Positions 37,168 through 46,879 of a stretch of 64,000 nt of DNA are shown here, piece by piece; within the stretch, counting starts at the first letter, position 1; each line of letters opens with the position of its first letter. Location of the stretch: the NCBI RefSeq assembly GCF_019890935.1, contig NZ_CP082333.1, forward strand, positions 2,010,001-2,074,000. Reading direction: 5' to 3'. A program made the position numbers and the translations under genes. The DNA is from Exiguobacterium acetylicum. GTDB taxonomy: Bacteria > Bacillota > Bacilli > Exiguobacteriales > Exiguobacteriaceae. The notes beneath the pieces were generated by a model. The model worked only from the letters and a program-made list of their open reading frames with translations, was not told the DNA's origin and searched no databases.

Positions 37168-37196
37168 AGTATATAAGATGATTGCCGATTTGGCAA
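37168..37196 (-). promoter_or_regulatory. Predicted acpP promoter
   Basis: On the minus strand TTGCCA (37196-37191) and TATACT (37173-37168), each 5 of 6 to consensus, are spaced by 17 bases in the fabG-acpP gap. The transcript would start about 15-20 bases before the acpP ATG. Confidence 0.65.
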
Positions 37197-37215
37197 AGTA
37201 CTACCGTTAGTTGTG

Positions 37216-37947
37216 TTACATCGTCATGCCGCCATCGACGGCAAGAGTTTGTCCTGTGATGTATCGCGCTTCATCTGAAGCGATGAAACTGACGAGTGAA
37301 GCGATATCGTCCGTTTGACCGAAGCGTTTCAACGGAATTTGCCCGAGTGACAGGTTCCGCTGTTCTTCCGTCAATTCGTCCGTCATGTCCGTCTCGATGA
37401 AGCCTGGACAGATGGCATTGACTGTGACACCTTTACTCGCGAGTTCACGTGCGACGGATTTCGTCAGCCCGATCAGCCCCGCTTTCGCTGCGACATAGTT
37501 CGCTTGCCCTGGATTTCCGGAAATACCGACGACTGATGCGATGTTGATGATACGACCGCTTGTTTTTAACAATGGACGTGTCGCAGCTTGCGTGACGAGA
37601 AACGCACCTTTGAGGTTCGTATCGATGACAGCATCGAAATCCGCTTCCTTCATGCGCATCAGCAAACCATCACGCGTGATGCCGGCATTATTGACGACAC
37701 AATCCAGTTGACCGAACGTGTCGATCGTCTGTTTGATCATCTGTTTGACAGCATCTGCTTCAGCGACATTCGCTTGAATCGCGAGTGCCTCTCCGCCTGC
37801 TTCCTTGATTTCACGGACGACTGCTTCCGCCTTGTCCGTGCTTCCTGCATAGTTGACGACGACACGGAAACCATCTGTTGCTAATCGCTTCGCGATGGCA
37901 GCTCCGATGCCGCGTGACGCGCCAGTGACGAGTGCTACTTTACTCAA
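37216..37947 (-). CDS. fabG: 3-oxoacyl-[acyl-carrier-protein] reductase FabG
   Basis: A 243-residue short-chain dehydrogenase that reduces beta-ketoacyl-ACP with NADPH. It has the GASRGIG cofactor motif (9-15), the NNAG motif, and the catalytic Ser138, Tyr151 and Lys155 (NYVAAKAG). It overlaps fabD by 4 nt. Confidence 0.98.
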   Translation of the reverse strand: MSKVALVTGASRGIGAAIAKRLATDGFRVVVNYAGSTDKAEAVVREIKEAGGEALAIQANVAEADAVKQMIKQTIDTFGQLDCVVNNAGITRDGLLMRMKEADFDAVIDTNLKGAFLVTQAATRPLLKTSGRIINIASVVGISGNPGQANYVAAKAGLIGLTKSVARELASKGVTVNAICPGFIETDMTDELTEEQRNLSLGQIPLKRFGQTDDIASLVSFIASDEARYITGQTLAVDGGMTM

Positions 37948-38864
37948 CGAATTCCCTCCGCTTCCAATTGCTCAAGTGTCGTGATGCTGATGATCTTCGC
38001 ATCTTTTTTGATTCGTTTCACGAGACCGCTCAACGGAGATGATGGACCAAACTCGATGAATGTATCCGCACCTTCTTCGATCAGACGCTCAACGCATGAT
38101 TCGAATCGAACCGGTGAGTAGAGCTGCTGAACGAGCAAACGAATCAATTCGTCTGGTTGATCGTGGAACGCACCGTCGACGTTCGAGATGAATTTCGTCT
38201 TCGCCGCTTCAAACGGTGACGAGACGAGAATGTCTTCGAATCGTGGTGCGAATGGTGTCATGAGTGACGAATGGAACGCACCTGAGACATCAAGCGGTAA
38301 GACACGTTTTGCTCCGAGCTCTTTTAACTTCGCTGTAGCGGATTCGACCGCTGCGATTTGTCCGGAGATGACGAATTGCCCAGGACAGTTGTAGTTGGCG
38401 ATTTGAACGATTTCTCCCGTCGCCGCAATCGATTCGACCGCGTGATGGGCTGCCTCGACATCATTCATGCCGATGACCGCCGCCATCGTTCCACCCGTGA
38501 CTTGATTCATGAGTTTTCCGCGTTCGCGGACGAGATAGACGGCTTCAGACGGTGTGATGACAGAAGCTGCGACGAGCGCGCTATATTCTCCAACACTGTG
38601 TCCGAGTACGAAATCAGGTGTATGTCCTTGTGCTGCGTACTGCTGTGCGAGTAATGCACTGTGTGCGACGATGGCTGGTTGAGCGATATCTGTTGCTTTC
38701 AATTCATCCTTCGTCCCTGTCGTCATCAGCGTCGTCAGATCCAGACCAATTCGCGTTCCGAGGTCAGCGAGTGCTTGGCGTGTCTCGTCTTGCGTGATGA
38801 GCGTCTGTCCCATTCCAGGCGTCTGTGACCCTTGTCCCGGAAACATCCAAACTGTTTTCCCCAT
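37944..38864 (-). CDS. fabD: Malonyl-CoA:ACP transacylase FabD
   Basis: A 306-residue transferase that loads malonate onto ACP. The nucleophile is Ser90 in the [10 protein letters not shown] motif, and the partner His lies in [10 protein letters not shown]. The N-terminal PGQGSQ motif is present (9-14). It is flanked by plsX and fabG in the fap operon. Confidence 0.98.
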   Translation of the reverse strand: MGKTVWMFPGQGSQTPGMGQTLITQDETRQALADLGTRIGLDLTTLMTTGTKDELKATDIAQPAIVAHSALLAQQYAAQGHTPDFVLGHSVGEYSALVAASVITPSEAVYLVRERGKLMNQVTGGTMAAVIGMNDVEAAHHAVESIAATGEIVQIANYNCPGQFVISGQIAAVESATAKLKELGAKRVLPLDVSGAFHSSLMTPFAPRFEDILVSSPFEAAKTKFISNVDGAFHDQPDELIRLLVQQLYSPVRFESCVERLIEEGADTFIEFGPSSPLSGLVKRIKKDAKIISITTLEQLEAEGIR

Positions 38865-38880
38865 CTCGTCTCACTCCTTC

Positions 38881-39876
38881 TTAACGTGCTTCAGTTGCCT
38901 TCGCCTGAACGATTTTAGCAACGACTTCTTGTTCGACCATCTTTTCAGCTTGAACGAGCGCTCTGCTGAATGCATAGGCATTGCTTGAACCATGCGCCTT
39001 GATGACCGGAGCCGCAATGCCGAATAGTCCGGCACCGCCATATTCTTCATAGGCGAGCAACTGCTTCATTTTTTTTAACTTCGGTTTCAGTACGAGAGCG
39101 GCGAGCTTTGATGTCCACGAGCTCATGAATTGTTCCTTCATGACACCCATGATCATACTGGCTGCCCCTTCAGTACTCTTAAGTAACGTGTTACCGGCAA
39201 AACCTTCCGTGACGATGACATCGACGTCACCGCTCATCGCTTCTCTCGCCTCGACGTTCCCAACGAAATGAATCGGTGCTGTCTCAAGTAGCGGATACGT
39301 TTCCTTCGTCAGTGCATTCCCTTTACCGGCTTCTGATCCGATATTCAGGAGACCGACTTTTGGTCGTGTGATACCGCGAACTTGTTCTGCGTAGACAGAC
39401 CCCATGATGGCATAATCGAGCAAATGCTCTGCCTTCGCATCTGGGTTGGCGCCAACATCTAAGATGACGACACCTTTCCCATTACGTGTCGGGAAAGTCG
39501 GGGCCAGTGCAGGACGGTCAACTCCTTCGATTCGACCGATAACGAACAATCCGGCAGTCATGAGCGCTCCCGTGTTGCCTGCTGAAATCAAGGCATCTGC
39601 TTCTCCTGATTTCACCAGGTTTGCAGCCACAACGAGTGAGCTATCTTTCTTGCGGCGAATCGCACGTACCGGTTCGTCTTCTCCGGTGATGACGGATGCC
39701 GCGTGGACGATCGTCACGCGCGGATCCTCGATTGAGTATGAGCGTAATTTCAACTCATCTCCGACTAATCGGATATCGATGTTTTCGTTTGGACGTTCTG
39801 CCAAATAGGCAACGACCCCTTCTACGATGGCACGGGGTGCATGATCGCCCCCCATAGCGTCAACTGCTAAAATCAT
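38881..39876 (-). CDS. plsX: Phosphate acyltransferase PlsX
   Basis: A 331-residue enzyme that converts acyl-ACP to acyl-phosphate, the first step of phospholipid synthesis in Gram-positives. Family segments include [17 protein letters not shown] at the start, [12 protein letters not shown] and [10 protein letters not shown]. The start overlaps the fapR stop by 4 nt. FakA, encoded upstream, feeds the same acyl-phosphate pool. Confidence 0.98.
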   Translation of the reverse strand: MILAVDAMGGDHAPRAIVEGVVAYLAERPNENIDIRLVGDELKLRSYSIEDPRVTIVHAASVITGEDEPVRAIRRKKDSSLVVAANLVKSGEADALISAGNTGALMTAGLFVIGRIEGVDRPALAPTFPTRNGKGVVILDVGANPDAKAEHLLDYAIMGSVYAEQVRGITRPKVGLLNIGSEAGKGNALTKETYPLLETAPIHFVGNVEAREAMSGDVDVIVTEGFAGNTLLKSTEGAASMIMGVMKEQFMSSWTSKLAALVLKPKLKKMKQLLAYEEYGGAGLFGIAAPVIKAHGSSNAYAFSRALVQAEKMVEQEVVAKIVQAKATEAR

Positions 39877-40442
39877 TTCGATTCCTCCTTACTACTTCGA
39901 TACACCGTGAACTCACCGATAAAGACACATTCTTCACCGACATAACTCTCCACCGTGATGTCAGAACGCCCATCTTGACGATGAGAACTGACGAACGCCT
40001 TCGCAACGACGCGTTCCCCGACATGAACGGAGCGTGTGAACTGAACGTTCGCACGTGTCGTCAACGCGAGTTCATCGTCGATGAGCGCAATCGCAAGCGA
40101 GTTTGCCTGCGCAAACAAAATATGTCCGCGGGCGATCGCATTCCGACTAAACGCATGTTCCGGCAAAATCTCAAGGATTGAGATCGCAGATGTATCGAGT
40201 TTCAGGTCAATCATATCACCAATGACTTCATTTTCAGTCAACGTACGCACATCATCCAGCCGTTCGGTCGCGACGTGTTTAATTCGCTCCCGTAATTCCG
40301 GAATTTTTAATTCCATCCGGTCGAGACGAATCGTCTGGATACTGACACGGAATCGTGTCGCCAGCGCTTCATCCGTGATGAACGGATTTTGTTCGATCGT
40401 CTGTAATAATTCTTGTTGTCTCTCTTTTTTAGGTACCCGCAT
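39873..40442 (-). CDS. fapR: Fatty acid and phospholipid biosynthesis regulator FapR
   Basis: A 189-residue repressor that senses malonyl-CoA. The N-terminal helix-turn-helix (about 5-55, with [20 protein letters not shown]) precedes a hot-dog fold effector domain (about 75-185, with [17 protein letters not shown]). The ATG at 40442 has GGGAGGA 8 nt upstream; the in-frame start at 40472 has none. It controls its own operon through the operator at 40475-40491. Confidence 0.97.
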   Translation of the reverse strand: MRVPKKERQQELLQTIEQNPFITDEALATRFRVSIQTIRLDRMELKIPELRERIKHVATERLDDVRTLTENEVIGDMIDLKLDTSAISILEILPEHAFSRNAIARGHILFAQANSLAIALIDDELALTTRANVQFTRSVHVGERVVAKAFVSSHRQDGRSDITVESYVGEECVFIGEFTVYRSSKEESK

Positions 40443-40474
40443 GTATGTTCCTCCCACAAGAAGGATGACCACTA

Positions 40475-40491
40475 TTATTACCTGGTACTAA
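40475..40491 (-). promoter_or_regulatory. FapR operator of the fapR-plsX-fabDG-acpP operon
   Basis: TTATTACCTGGTACTAA is a 17-base palindrome matching the known FapR consensus TTAGTACCTRKTACTAA closely (one arm carries a T for the G). It lies just downstream of the -10 box, covering the start of transcription, the position expected for FapR autorepression relieved by malonyl-CoA. Confidence 0.88.
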
Positions 40492-40495
40492 CAGT

Positions 40496-40524
40496 AGTAT
40501 ATATCCCTTGTTGTTCACTTTCAA
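40496..40524 (-). promoter_or_regulatory. Promoter of the fapR operon
   Basis: On the minus strand TTGAAA (40524-40519) and TATACT (40501-40496) are spaced by 17 bases. The FapR operator begins 4 bases after the -10 box. The promoter lies in the recG-fapR gap, so the lipid operon is transcribed apart from recG. Confidence 0.78.
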
Positions 40525-40527
40525 GTA

Positions 40528-42558
40528 TTATTCGATTCTTTCTCCTTCAAGTAGCCCTTGTCGTTCGATATAGTCACGTAAGACATCGTATTCCGGTGCC
40601 TGCCAAAAGGCTTCCGATCGCAGTAAGCGGACTGCATCTTGTCGCGCGGTTTCCATGACTTGTATATCGAGCGCAGGATCAGTCAAGACGAATCGCGGTA
40701 ATCCACTTTGTTCGGTACCAAAGAAATTTCCGGCTCCGCGCAGTTTCAAATCCTTTTCCGCTAGCTTGAAGCCATCGTTCGTCTCCGTCATCGTCTTAAT
40801 CCGTTCTTTTCCCGTATCGGAAGAGGGATCGGCGATTAGAATACAGTAAGACTGGGCATCGCCTCGACCGACGCGTCCTCTTAATTGGTGTAACTGCGCA
40901 AGACCGAAGCGTTCTGCATCATGAATGACGATGATCGACGCGTTCGGAACGTTCACGCCGACCTCGACGACCGTCGTTGAAACAAGGATTTGAACAGTAT
41001 TCTCCTTAAACGCCTGCATGACCTCGTCTTTTTCAGAAGAAGTCAAGCGCCCATGCATCAAACCGACATGATAGGGCTTGAACCGCTCAGTCAATATCGC
41101 ATGTAATTCGATCGCATTTTGAACTTCGAGTGATTCGGATTCCTCGATCAATGGCGTGATGACGTAGGCTTGTCGACCTTGCGACAATTCTTTCTCGACG
41201 AACCCGAAAACGCGTTCCATCTGTTGCGGTTTCGCCCAGTAGGTCTCGATTTCCTTTCGTCCCGCCGGCATCTCATCGATGATCGAAACATCCATATCTC
41301 CAAAGACCGATATCGCAAGCGTACGCGGAATCGGTGTCGCTGTCATATATAATACATCTGCCTGTTCAGCTTTCGCACGCAATCGTTTCCGTTGTTCGAC
41401 ACCGAAGCGATGTTGTTCATCGGTGATGACGAGGTGTAATGCCTTGAACTGGACGGTGTCTTGAATCAGCGCATGTGTTCCGACCAAGACGTCGATCTCT
41501 CCTGTTGCGAGGGCTTCGAGCAAGTGTGCGCGCGCTTTTCCTTTAACTGAACTCGTCAGTAGACCGACCCGAATCCCAAGTGGTTCAAGTAATGGGGCGA
41601 GCGACGCTGCATGCTGTTCCGCTAAAATTTCGGTCGGCACCATTAAGGCGCCTTGTCTTCCGGCACGAACCGTCGCGAACAAGGCGATGGCTGCGATGAC
41701 GGTCTTTCCGCTTCCGACATCCCCTTGCAGCAACCGATTCATTCGTTCACCGCGACCGATGTCGTCTAAGATTTCTTTTGTCACGCGTTGTTGCGCTCCT
41801 GTCAGCGGAAACGGCAGGCTCTTGATGAAATTCGCGATATCCGTTTCATGAAGGGGAAGAGCAATCCCTTGACCTTTCCGTCGCCCAAGACGTAACGCCT
41901 GTAATTTCAGTTGGAAATAGAGGCACTCCTCGTAGACATAACTGCGACGAGCAGCCGTCAACTCTTGTCGATTCGTTGGGAAATGGAGCGACTTCAACAT
42001 CGTCATCCGGTCTTGCAGCCGATACGTCTTCCGGATGCTATCCGGGATTCGTTCAGCTAATGCCTCAGTCTCCTTGAACGCCAAGTCGACGACGCGTCGG
42101 AACGTCTTCATCCGCATGTCACCCCGGAGCGAGTAAACGGGTGTCAATTCGCCTTCGATTGCCCCGAATTGCAATTCCGTCGCAGAGATCGTCATCCGGT
42201 GTAAATCCCACTTGCCACTGACCGTCACTTCTGCCCCGAGTTGCAATTGGTCTTTGTAGAATGCCCGGTTGAACATCGTTACGGTCACACTATACCGTTC
42301 TTCAACGAGCAGACGGAACGTTAAACGATTTTTTCCTTTGCCGTAATAGCGCACAAGTGGTTCAGACTGGACTTGACCCGTGAACTTGACTTTATCCTCA
42401 TGGATTGCTTCCGTTAGACTTCCCGTCACGAAGTCGTCATAACGAAACGGGACGTGCTCGAGCACGTCCGCAACGGTGAGAATATTCATCTCTTCTAGTT
42501 TTTTCGCTAAATCCCGTCCGACACCTTTTAATGTCTTGACGTCACGTGATGGATTCAT
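40528..42558 (-). CDS. recG: ATP-dependent DNA helicase RecG
   Basis: A 676-residue superfamily 2 helicase for fork regression and Holliday junction branch migration. The N-terminal wedge/OB domain is at about 50-155. The helicase core contains LLQGDVGSGKTVIAAIAL (Walker A), the ITDEQHRFG box and LYMTATPIPRTLAISVFGD, with RGRVGRGDAQSYCIL in the second RecA fold. The start at 42558 has GGAGAG 7 nt upstream and overlaps the sdaAA stop by 17 nt. Confidence 0.98.
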   Translation of the reverse strand: MNPSRDVKTLKGVGRDLAKKLEEMNILTVADVLEHVPFRYDDFVTGSLTEAIHEDKVKFTGQVQSEPLVRYYGKGKNRLTFRLLVEERYSVTVTMFNRAFYKDQLQLGAEVTVSGKWDLHRMTISATELQFGAIEGELTPVYSLRGDMRMKTFRRVVDLAFKETEALAERIPDSIRKTYRLQDRMTMLKSLHFPTNRQELTAARRSYVYEECLYFQLKLQALRLGRRKGQGIALPLHETDIANFIKSLPFPLTGAQQRVTKEILDDIGRGERMNRLLQGDVGSGKTVIAAIALFATVRAGRQGALMVPTEILAEQHAASLAPLLEPLGIRVGLLTSSVKGKARAHLLEALATGEIDVLVGTHALIQDTVQFKALHLVITDEQHRFGVEQRKRLRAKAEQADVLYMTATPIPRTLAISVFGDMDVSIIDEMPAGRKEIETYWAKPQQMERVFGFVEKELSQGRQAYVITPLIEESESLEVQNAIELHAILTERFKPYHVGLMHGRLTSSEKDEVMQAFKENTVQILVSTTVVEVGVNVPNASIIVIHDAERFGLAQLHQLRGRVGRGDAQSYCILIADPSSDTGKERIKTMTETNDGFKLAEKDLKLRGAGNFFGTEQSGLPRFVLTDPALDIQVMETARQDAVRLLRSEAFWQAPEYDVLRDYIERQGLLEGERIE

Positions 42559-43438
42559 TCGATAACTCTCCGAAGATTTTTGCTTCGAGCCAGCGACCAG
42601 TCGGCGTATTCGCGAGTCCACCTTTTGCTGTCTCGCGAAGCGCAGACGGCATCATCTGACCAATCTCATGCATGGCTGAGATGACTTCATCACACGGAAT
42701 CCGTGACGTGATTCCTGCGAGTGCCATGTCGGCAGCGACAACAGCATTCGCCCCGCCCATCGCATTGCGTTTCACGCATGGTACTTCGACGAGTCCTGCA
42801 ACAGGATCACAGACGAGTCCGAGCATGTTCTTCAACGCGATCGCAAAAGCATGTGCTGACTGATCCGGTGTTCCGCCCGCCATCTCAACGATCGCAGCAG
42901 CTGCCATCGCTGTTGCTGAACCAACTTCTGCCTGACAGCCACCAGCTGCTCCGGAAATCGACGCATTGTTCGCGACGACGAAGCCGAACGCACCGGATGT
43001 GAACAAGAAGCGTAGCATTTGCTCACGCGTTGGGTTTAAGCGATCTTTGACCGCAAATAACGTACCTGGCACGACGCCGGCACTCCCTGCCGTTGGTGTC
43101 GCACAAATTTTTCCCATCGCAGCATTGACTTCATTCGTTCCGATTGCTTTACTAACGGCGTCCAGTAATAAATCACCGGATAAACCTTTACCTGAAGCAC
43201 GGTACCGTTGAAGCAAGACAGCATCTCCACCGGTTAGTCCTGTCACCGACTGGACACCGTCACCATCAAGCGAACGAGCGACTGCTTCTTCCATCACTTG
43301 TAGGTTTCGTTCCATCATCGCATAGACTTCATCTCGCTCTAAATGACGAACCGTCATCTCTTGCTCGATCATGACTTCCGAAATCGGAATATTTCGTTCC
43401 GTCGCGATGGCGACGAGTTCTTTTACGGATTTAAACAT
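42542..43438 (-). CDS. sdaAA: L-serine dehydratase, iron-sulfur-dependent, alpha subunit
   Basis: A 298-residue subunit that deaminates serine to pyruvate with the beta subunit. Cysteines for the 4Fe-4S cluster are seen in KICATPTAGSAGVVPG, the later CDPVAGLVEVPCVKRN pair and CQAEVGSATAM. It follows sdaAB by 4 nt. Confidence 0.97.
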   Translation of the reverse strand: MFKSVKELVAIATERNIPISEVMIEQEMTVRHLERDEVYAMMERNLQVMEEAVARSLDGDGVQSVTGLTGGDAVLLQRYRASGKGLSGDLLLDAVSKAIGTNEVNAAMGKICATPTAGSAGVVPGTLFAVKDRLNPTREQMLRFLFTSGAFGFVVANNASISGAAGGCQAEVGSATAMAAAAIVEMAGGTPDQSAHAFAIALKNMLGLVCDPVAGLVEVPCVKRNAMGGANAVVAADMALAGITSRIPCDEVISAMHEIGQMMPSALRETAKGGLANTPTGRWLEAKIFGELSNESIT

Positions 43439-43442
43439 GTCT

Positions 43443-44105
43443 TCACTCTCCCATCATGACGGCACGCTCGACTTGAGGTAACCGATCGATTTCTTCCAAC
43501 ACTTCTGCCGTTATCCGGTCATCAATCTCAATTGCCATGAGTGCTTGTTTTCCTTTTTCATGCCGTGACACTTCCATGTGCCCGATGTTGATTTCGTAAT
43601 CAGCCAAAATGCTCGTCACGGCTGCAATCGCACCAAAGCGGTCATGGTGCAAGACGACGAGTGCCGGTCCCCCACCGGACAAGCGAAGCGGTACACCATT
43701 TAATTCCGTGATTTCAATCGTTCCCCCACCAATTGAAATACCAACCAATTCAAACTCTTCTACTCCATTCGTCAAATGGACACGAGCCGTATTCGGATGA
43801 TCCGTCAATGCTTCGCTCGTCTCGAAATGAATCTCGATCCCTTTTGACTTCGCGATATCGATCGATTGCGGAATTCGGTCGTCAAACGTATCGTATCCGA
43901 GAACACCGCCGATGATGGCGACGTCCGTTCCATGTCCACGATACGTATCCGCGAATGAACCGTAAAACGTGATGTGGATGACAGTAGGTGTTTCCCCGAA
44001 TAATTTACCCGCCATCAATCCAATCCGTGCAGCCCCTGCTGTATGCGAGCTCGATGGACCAACCATGACTGGTCCGATGATGTCAAAGACGCTACGATAT
44101 TTCAT
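43443..44105 (-). CDS. sdaAB: L-serine dehydratase, iron-sulfur-dependent, beta subunit
   Basis: A 220-residue partner of SdaAA. The N-terminal domain starts with the SVFDIIGPVMVGPSSSHTAG motif. The C-terminal part (about 148-220) is an ACT-type regulatory domain (VVLHHDRFGAIAAVTSIL). It lies between fakA and sdaAA. Confidence 0.97.
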   Translation of the reverse strand: MKYRSVFDIIGPVMVGPSSSHTAGAARIGLMAGKLFGETPTVIHITFYGSFADTYRGHGTDVAIIGGVLGYDTFDDRIPQSIDIAKSKGIEIHFETSEALTDHPNTARVHLTNGVEEFELVGISIGGGTIEITELNGVPLRLSGGGPALVVLHHDRFGAIAAVTSILADYEINIGHMEVSRHEKGKQALMAIEIDDRITAEVLEEIDRLPQVERAVMMGE

Positions 44106-44134
44106 TTCTTTTCCCCTCTCTATGAAACAAACGA

Positions 44135-44192
44135 AATCCCACCTCTATTATCGCAGATGGTGGGATTCGTGAAAAGGCTAGTCGCCCTTTTT
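44135..44192 (-). terminator. Terminator region between fakA and sdaAB
   Basis: Two tandem inverted repeats follow fakA. The nearer is a short GGC/GCC hairpin with a CCTTTTC tail (44171-44192). The farther is a perfect 9-bp stem AATCCCACC/GGTGGGATT (44135-44143 with 44159-44167) with a 15-base loop and a TCGTTTGTTTC tail. Both have imperfect T-runs, so termination is probably partial. Confidence 0.6.
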
Positions 44193-44205
44193 CAGTATGA
44201 TGGTT

Positions 44206-45879
44206 TTATTCGACGCTTAAAATGTACGAATAAAGTGGTTGTTTGCCGTCGTGGACTTCCACTTCAGCATCGGGATTAACCGATTCGATGTACGCGACGA
44301 GGTCGTCGACTTCTTCTGCCGAAACGCCTTCACCGTAAAGAACCGTGATGATTTCGTCGTCCTCCGTGACGAGTGTATCGACGAGTTTCTTGACGGCACC
44401 AAGACTTGAAGCGTCCGTAGCGACGATTTGTTTTTCAGCAATCGCCATATGGTCGTCCTTCTTGATTTCTACACCATCGATGTTCGTATCACGTACGGCA
44501 TATGTGACTTGTCCCGACTTAACGGCTGCAATCGCATCTGCCATATGCGCTTCGTTCTCTTCGACAGTCGCTTCTGGATTATAGACGATTGTTGCTGCTA
44601 AACCTTGTGGAACTGTTTTTGATTTCACGACCGTCACACCACAATTCGCAACAGATGCTGCTTGTTCAGCGGCCATGATGATATTCGAGTTGTTTGGATA
44701 GACGTAAACGTGTTCAGCATGTGCATCCTCAATCGCCTTAACGATATCTTCCGTCGACGGGTTCATCGTTTGTCCGCCTTCGATAACGACACTGACACCG
44801 AGTGATTTAAAGAGTTCGCTGATTCCTTCACCCATTGCGACTGTCACGAGGGCTGCTTTCGCTTTTGCCTTCGGTGCAGCAACTGGAGTGACTTGGTTCG
44901 CACCTTCTTCTTCAAGGATCGTCGAGTGTTGTTGACGCATGTTTTCAATCTTAACAGCGACGAGTTCACCGAAACGTTGTCCTTTTGTGATGACTTCTCC
45001 TGGTGTTTCAACGTGGACGTGAACTTTCAACAGTTCTTCATCCGCGACGACAAGCAACGAGTCACCGAATTCCGCTAATTCGTTACGGAAGTCTTCTTCG
45101 CTAAATGGTGCATTCGCAAGCTTGTCATCTTGGAAACGAACCATGATTTCCGTACAGTAACCGTAATGGATTTCTTCTGTCGACATGAAGCTTTGAGCCG
45201 TTTTATGATGCTCTGCTTCGACGAGTGCTTCCATGACAGGCGCATGCGGTTTGTCGAGTTCTTTTCCTTCGAGTGTTGCGAGGAATCCTTCATAGATACA
45301 AACGAGACCTTGACCACCAGAGTCAACGACGCCGACTTCTTTTAATACCGGAAGAAGTTCTGGTGTTCCGTCGAGCGATACTTTCGAAGCTTCGACGAGT
45401 TGACGCATCAACTCTAAGAAATCCGTCGTCGTCTCAGATTGTGCGATAGCAGCGACCGCTGTTTCACGGGCAACCGTCAAGATTGTTCCTTCAACCGGTT
45501 TCATGACTGCTTTGTATGCTGTATCGACACCTTTTTGTAACGCATCTGCGAATTCCTTCGTATCAATCGTTGTTTTGCCTTCGATTGATTTCGAGAATCC
45601 ACGGAACAATTGACTTAAGATGACGCCAGAGTTTCCGCGCGCTCCCATCAATAATCCACGTGCGAAGACGTTCGCGACTTCCGATACAGAATCCGAAGTT
45701 GATTTACCTGCTTCTTTTGCTCCTGAAGTCATCGTCAAATTCATGTTCGTTCCCGTATCACCATCTGGCACAGGGAAGACGTTCAATGAATCGACGAAAT
45801 CTGCATTTTGATAGAGATTCGCCGCGCCATTTTGAATCATCTTGACTAACTGCGCTCCTGTTAAACGATCTACACTCAC
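44206..45879 (-). CDS. fakA: Fatty acid kinase subunit FakA (DAK2 domain, YloV type)
   Basis: A 557-residue ATP-binding kinase that, with a FakB fatty-acid-binding partner, phosphorylates exogenous fatty acids for PlsX/PlsY. The N-terminal DAK2 (Dak phosphatase/kinase) domain is at about 5-200 with VFPVPDGDTGTNMNLTM and GARGNSGVILSQLFRG. The C-terminal DegV-like region is at about 300-555. The GTG start at 45879 has GGAGG 8 nt upstream. No fakB is seen in the window. Confidence 0.95.
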   Translation of the reverse strand: MSVDRLTGAQLVKMIQNGAANLYQNADFVDSLNVFPVPDGDTGTNMNLTMTSGAKEAGKSTSDSVSEVANVFARGLLMGARGNSGVILSQLFRGFSKSIEGKTTIDTKEFADALQKGVDTAYKAVMKPVEGTILTVARETAVAAIAQSETTTDFLELMRQLVEASKVSLDGTPELLPVLKEVGVVDSGGQGLVCIYEGFLATLEGKELDKPHAPVMEALVEAEHHKTAQSFMSTEEIHYGYCTEIMVRFQDDKLANAPFSEEDFRNELAEFGDSLLVVADEELLKVHVHVETPGEVITKGQRFGELVAVKIENMRQQHSTILEEEGANQVTPVAAPKAKAKAALVTVAMGEGISELFKSLGVSVVIEGGQTMNPSTEDIVKAIEDAHAEHVYVYPNNSNIIMAAEQAASVANCGVTVVKSKTVPQGLAATIVYNPEATVEENEAHMADAIAAVKSGQVTYAVRDTNIDGVEIKKDDHMAIAEKQIVATDASSLGAVKKLVDTLVTEDDEIITVLYGEGVSAEEVDDLVAYIESVNPDAEVEVHDGKQPLYSYILSVE

Positions 45880-45904
45880 TAAAGTTTCCTCCTCTATTCC
45901 CGCC

Positions 45905-46267
45905 TTAGACATTCGTCAAGCGGACTCCTTGGACAAAGATGTTCACAGATGTCACGTCAAGACCTAGTGCCTGACTGAGCGTGTATTTCACGCGACTCTG
46001 TACGTTGTTCGCCACCTCTGAGATTTTCGTTCCATAGCTTACGATGATATGCATATCGATATGGACCTGCTCTGAAGCCTGTCGAACGATGACACCGCGT
46101 GCAAAGTTCTCACGTTTTAAGAGTTCAGCAAGACCATCCTTGATTTGAGACTGGGATGCCATACCAACGACACCAAAACATTCCATTGCTGCGCCGCCCG
46201 CAAGTTGCGCGACGACATCATTATCTACATCAATCTTTCCATAGGTCGTTTTCATCTCGATCGCCAC
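45905..46267 (-). CDS. Asp23/YloU-family envelope stress protein
   Basis: A 120-residue member of the Asp23/Gls24 family with IEMKTTYGKIDVDNDVVAQ, GGAAMECFGVVGMASQSQI and the C-terminal SRVKYTLSQALGLDVTSVNI segment. Its role is unclear; family members link to cell-wall stress. The GTG at 46267 (with GGGGG 8 nt upstream) gives the same N-terminus as Bacillus YloU; longer frames to 46354 are rejected. It is paired with fakA, as in Bacillus, 25 nt apart. Confidence 0.94.
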   Translation of the reverse strand: MAIEMKTTYGKIDVDNDVVAQLAGGAAMECFGVVGMASQSQIKDGLAELLKRENFARGVIVRQASEQVHIDMHIIVSYGTKISEVANNVQSRVKYTLSQALGLDVTSVNIFVQGVRLTNV

Positions 46268-46304
46268 CTGAGTAGCCCCCTTTGAATATTGTATTCTTCT
46301 CATA

Positions 46305-46333
46305 ATTCTACTATAAGGACCTACTATTGAAAA
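46305..46333 (-). promoter_or_regulatory. Candidate promoter for the yloU-fakA-sda transcript
   Basis: On the minus strand TTTTCA (46333-46328) and TAGAAT (46310-46305) have a 17-base spacer, about 38 bases ahead of the GTG start. The -35 box is weak (3 of 6). The rest of 46334-46465 is A/T-rich and carries no other feature I can name. Confidence 0.35.
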
Positions 46334-46468
46334 GTCGCCGTACTGACTATACAATGAATAAGTGAAAAATAGTAGCGGTCAAATGAACTTTTACCATCAT
46401 CCTCATCCATTATTTTAAATTTCGAGGTTGTCTGTCAAGTTTTTTTCTTGTCAGCTACTTTTTTTATG

Positions 46469-46497
46469 TTGCAACCGCCCTGACACCATGCTAAGAT
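46469..46497 (+). promoter_or_regulatory. Predicted rpmB promoter
   Basis: TTGCAA (46469-46474) and TAAGAT (46492-46497) are spaced by 17 bases on the plus strand, with a leader of about 48 bases to the rpmB ATG. It is divergent from the yloU promoter. Confidence 0.62.
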
Positions 46498-46550
46498 AGC
46501 AAAGTGTCTATTAGGACGAACGCAAAACAACATAAAAGGAGGCGGAACGC

Positions 46551-46739
46551 ATGGCACGTAAATGCTACGTTACTGGGAAATCGCCAAAGTCGGGTAACAA
46601 CCGTTCACACGCATTGAACAAAACAAAACGTACTTGGGGAGTCAACGTACAAAAAGTACGTATCCTCGTCGACGGTAAGCCGAAAAAGGTTTGGGTTTCA
46701 GCTCGAGCTCTTAAATCAGGTAAAGTCGAACGCGTATAA
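46551..46739 (+). CDS. rpmB: 50S ribosomal protein L28
   Basis: A 62-residue ribosomal protein with the conserved [20 protein letters not shown] start. Only one cysteine is present in place of the CxxC pairs of zinc-binding forms, so it is a zinc-independent variant. An AAGGAGG ribosome site lies 8 nt before the ATG. It stands alone between its promoter and terminator. Confidence 0.99.
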   Translation: MARKCYVTGKSPKSGNNRSHALNKTKRTWGVNVQKVRILVDGKPKKVWVSARALKSGKVERV

Positions 46740-46748
46740 GGCGCAACC

Positions 46749-46780
46749 ACCGGATGGGAATCTTCCCTTCCGGTTTTTTT
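46749..46780 (+). terminator. Intrinsic terminator after rpmB
   Basis: A stem ACCGGA-GGGAA with TTCCC-TTCCGGT (46749-46773), small loop, followed by a seven-T run on the plus strand. It follows the rpmB stop by 9 bases. Confidence 0.9.
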
Positions 46781-46810
46781 ATGCCCTCATTTATTTTTCT
46801 CATAAACTAA

Positions 46811-46839
46811 TTGTCGCTTTTATTGAAAACGCTTACAAT
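46811..46839 (+). promoter_or_regulatory. Predicted promoter of the amino-acid permease gene
   Basis: TTGTCG (46811-46816) and TACAAT (46834-46839) are spaced by 17 bases. The transcript would begin about 35 bases before the ATG at 46880. The spacer and -10 box are covered by a consensus cre sequence. Confidence 0.65.
46823..46838 (+). promoter_or_regulatory. CcpA cre site over the permease promoter
   Basis: TTGAAAACGCTTACAA matches all 16 positions of the catabolite-response consensus WTGNNARCGNWWWCAW. It spans the spacer and most of the -10 box, where bound CcpA would block RNA polymerase. Carbon catabolite repression of the permease is inferred. Confidence 0.75.
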
Positions 46840-46879
46840 AGGAACGTACTTTATTTTGTCAGAATTGGGGGAAGTCATC

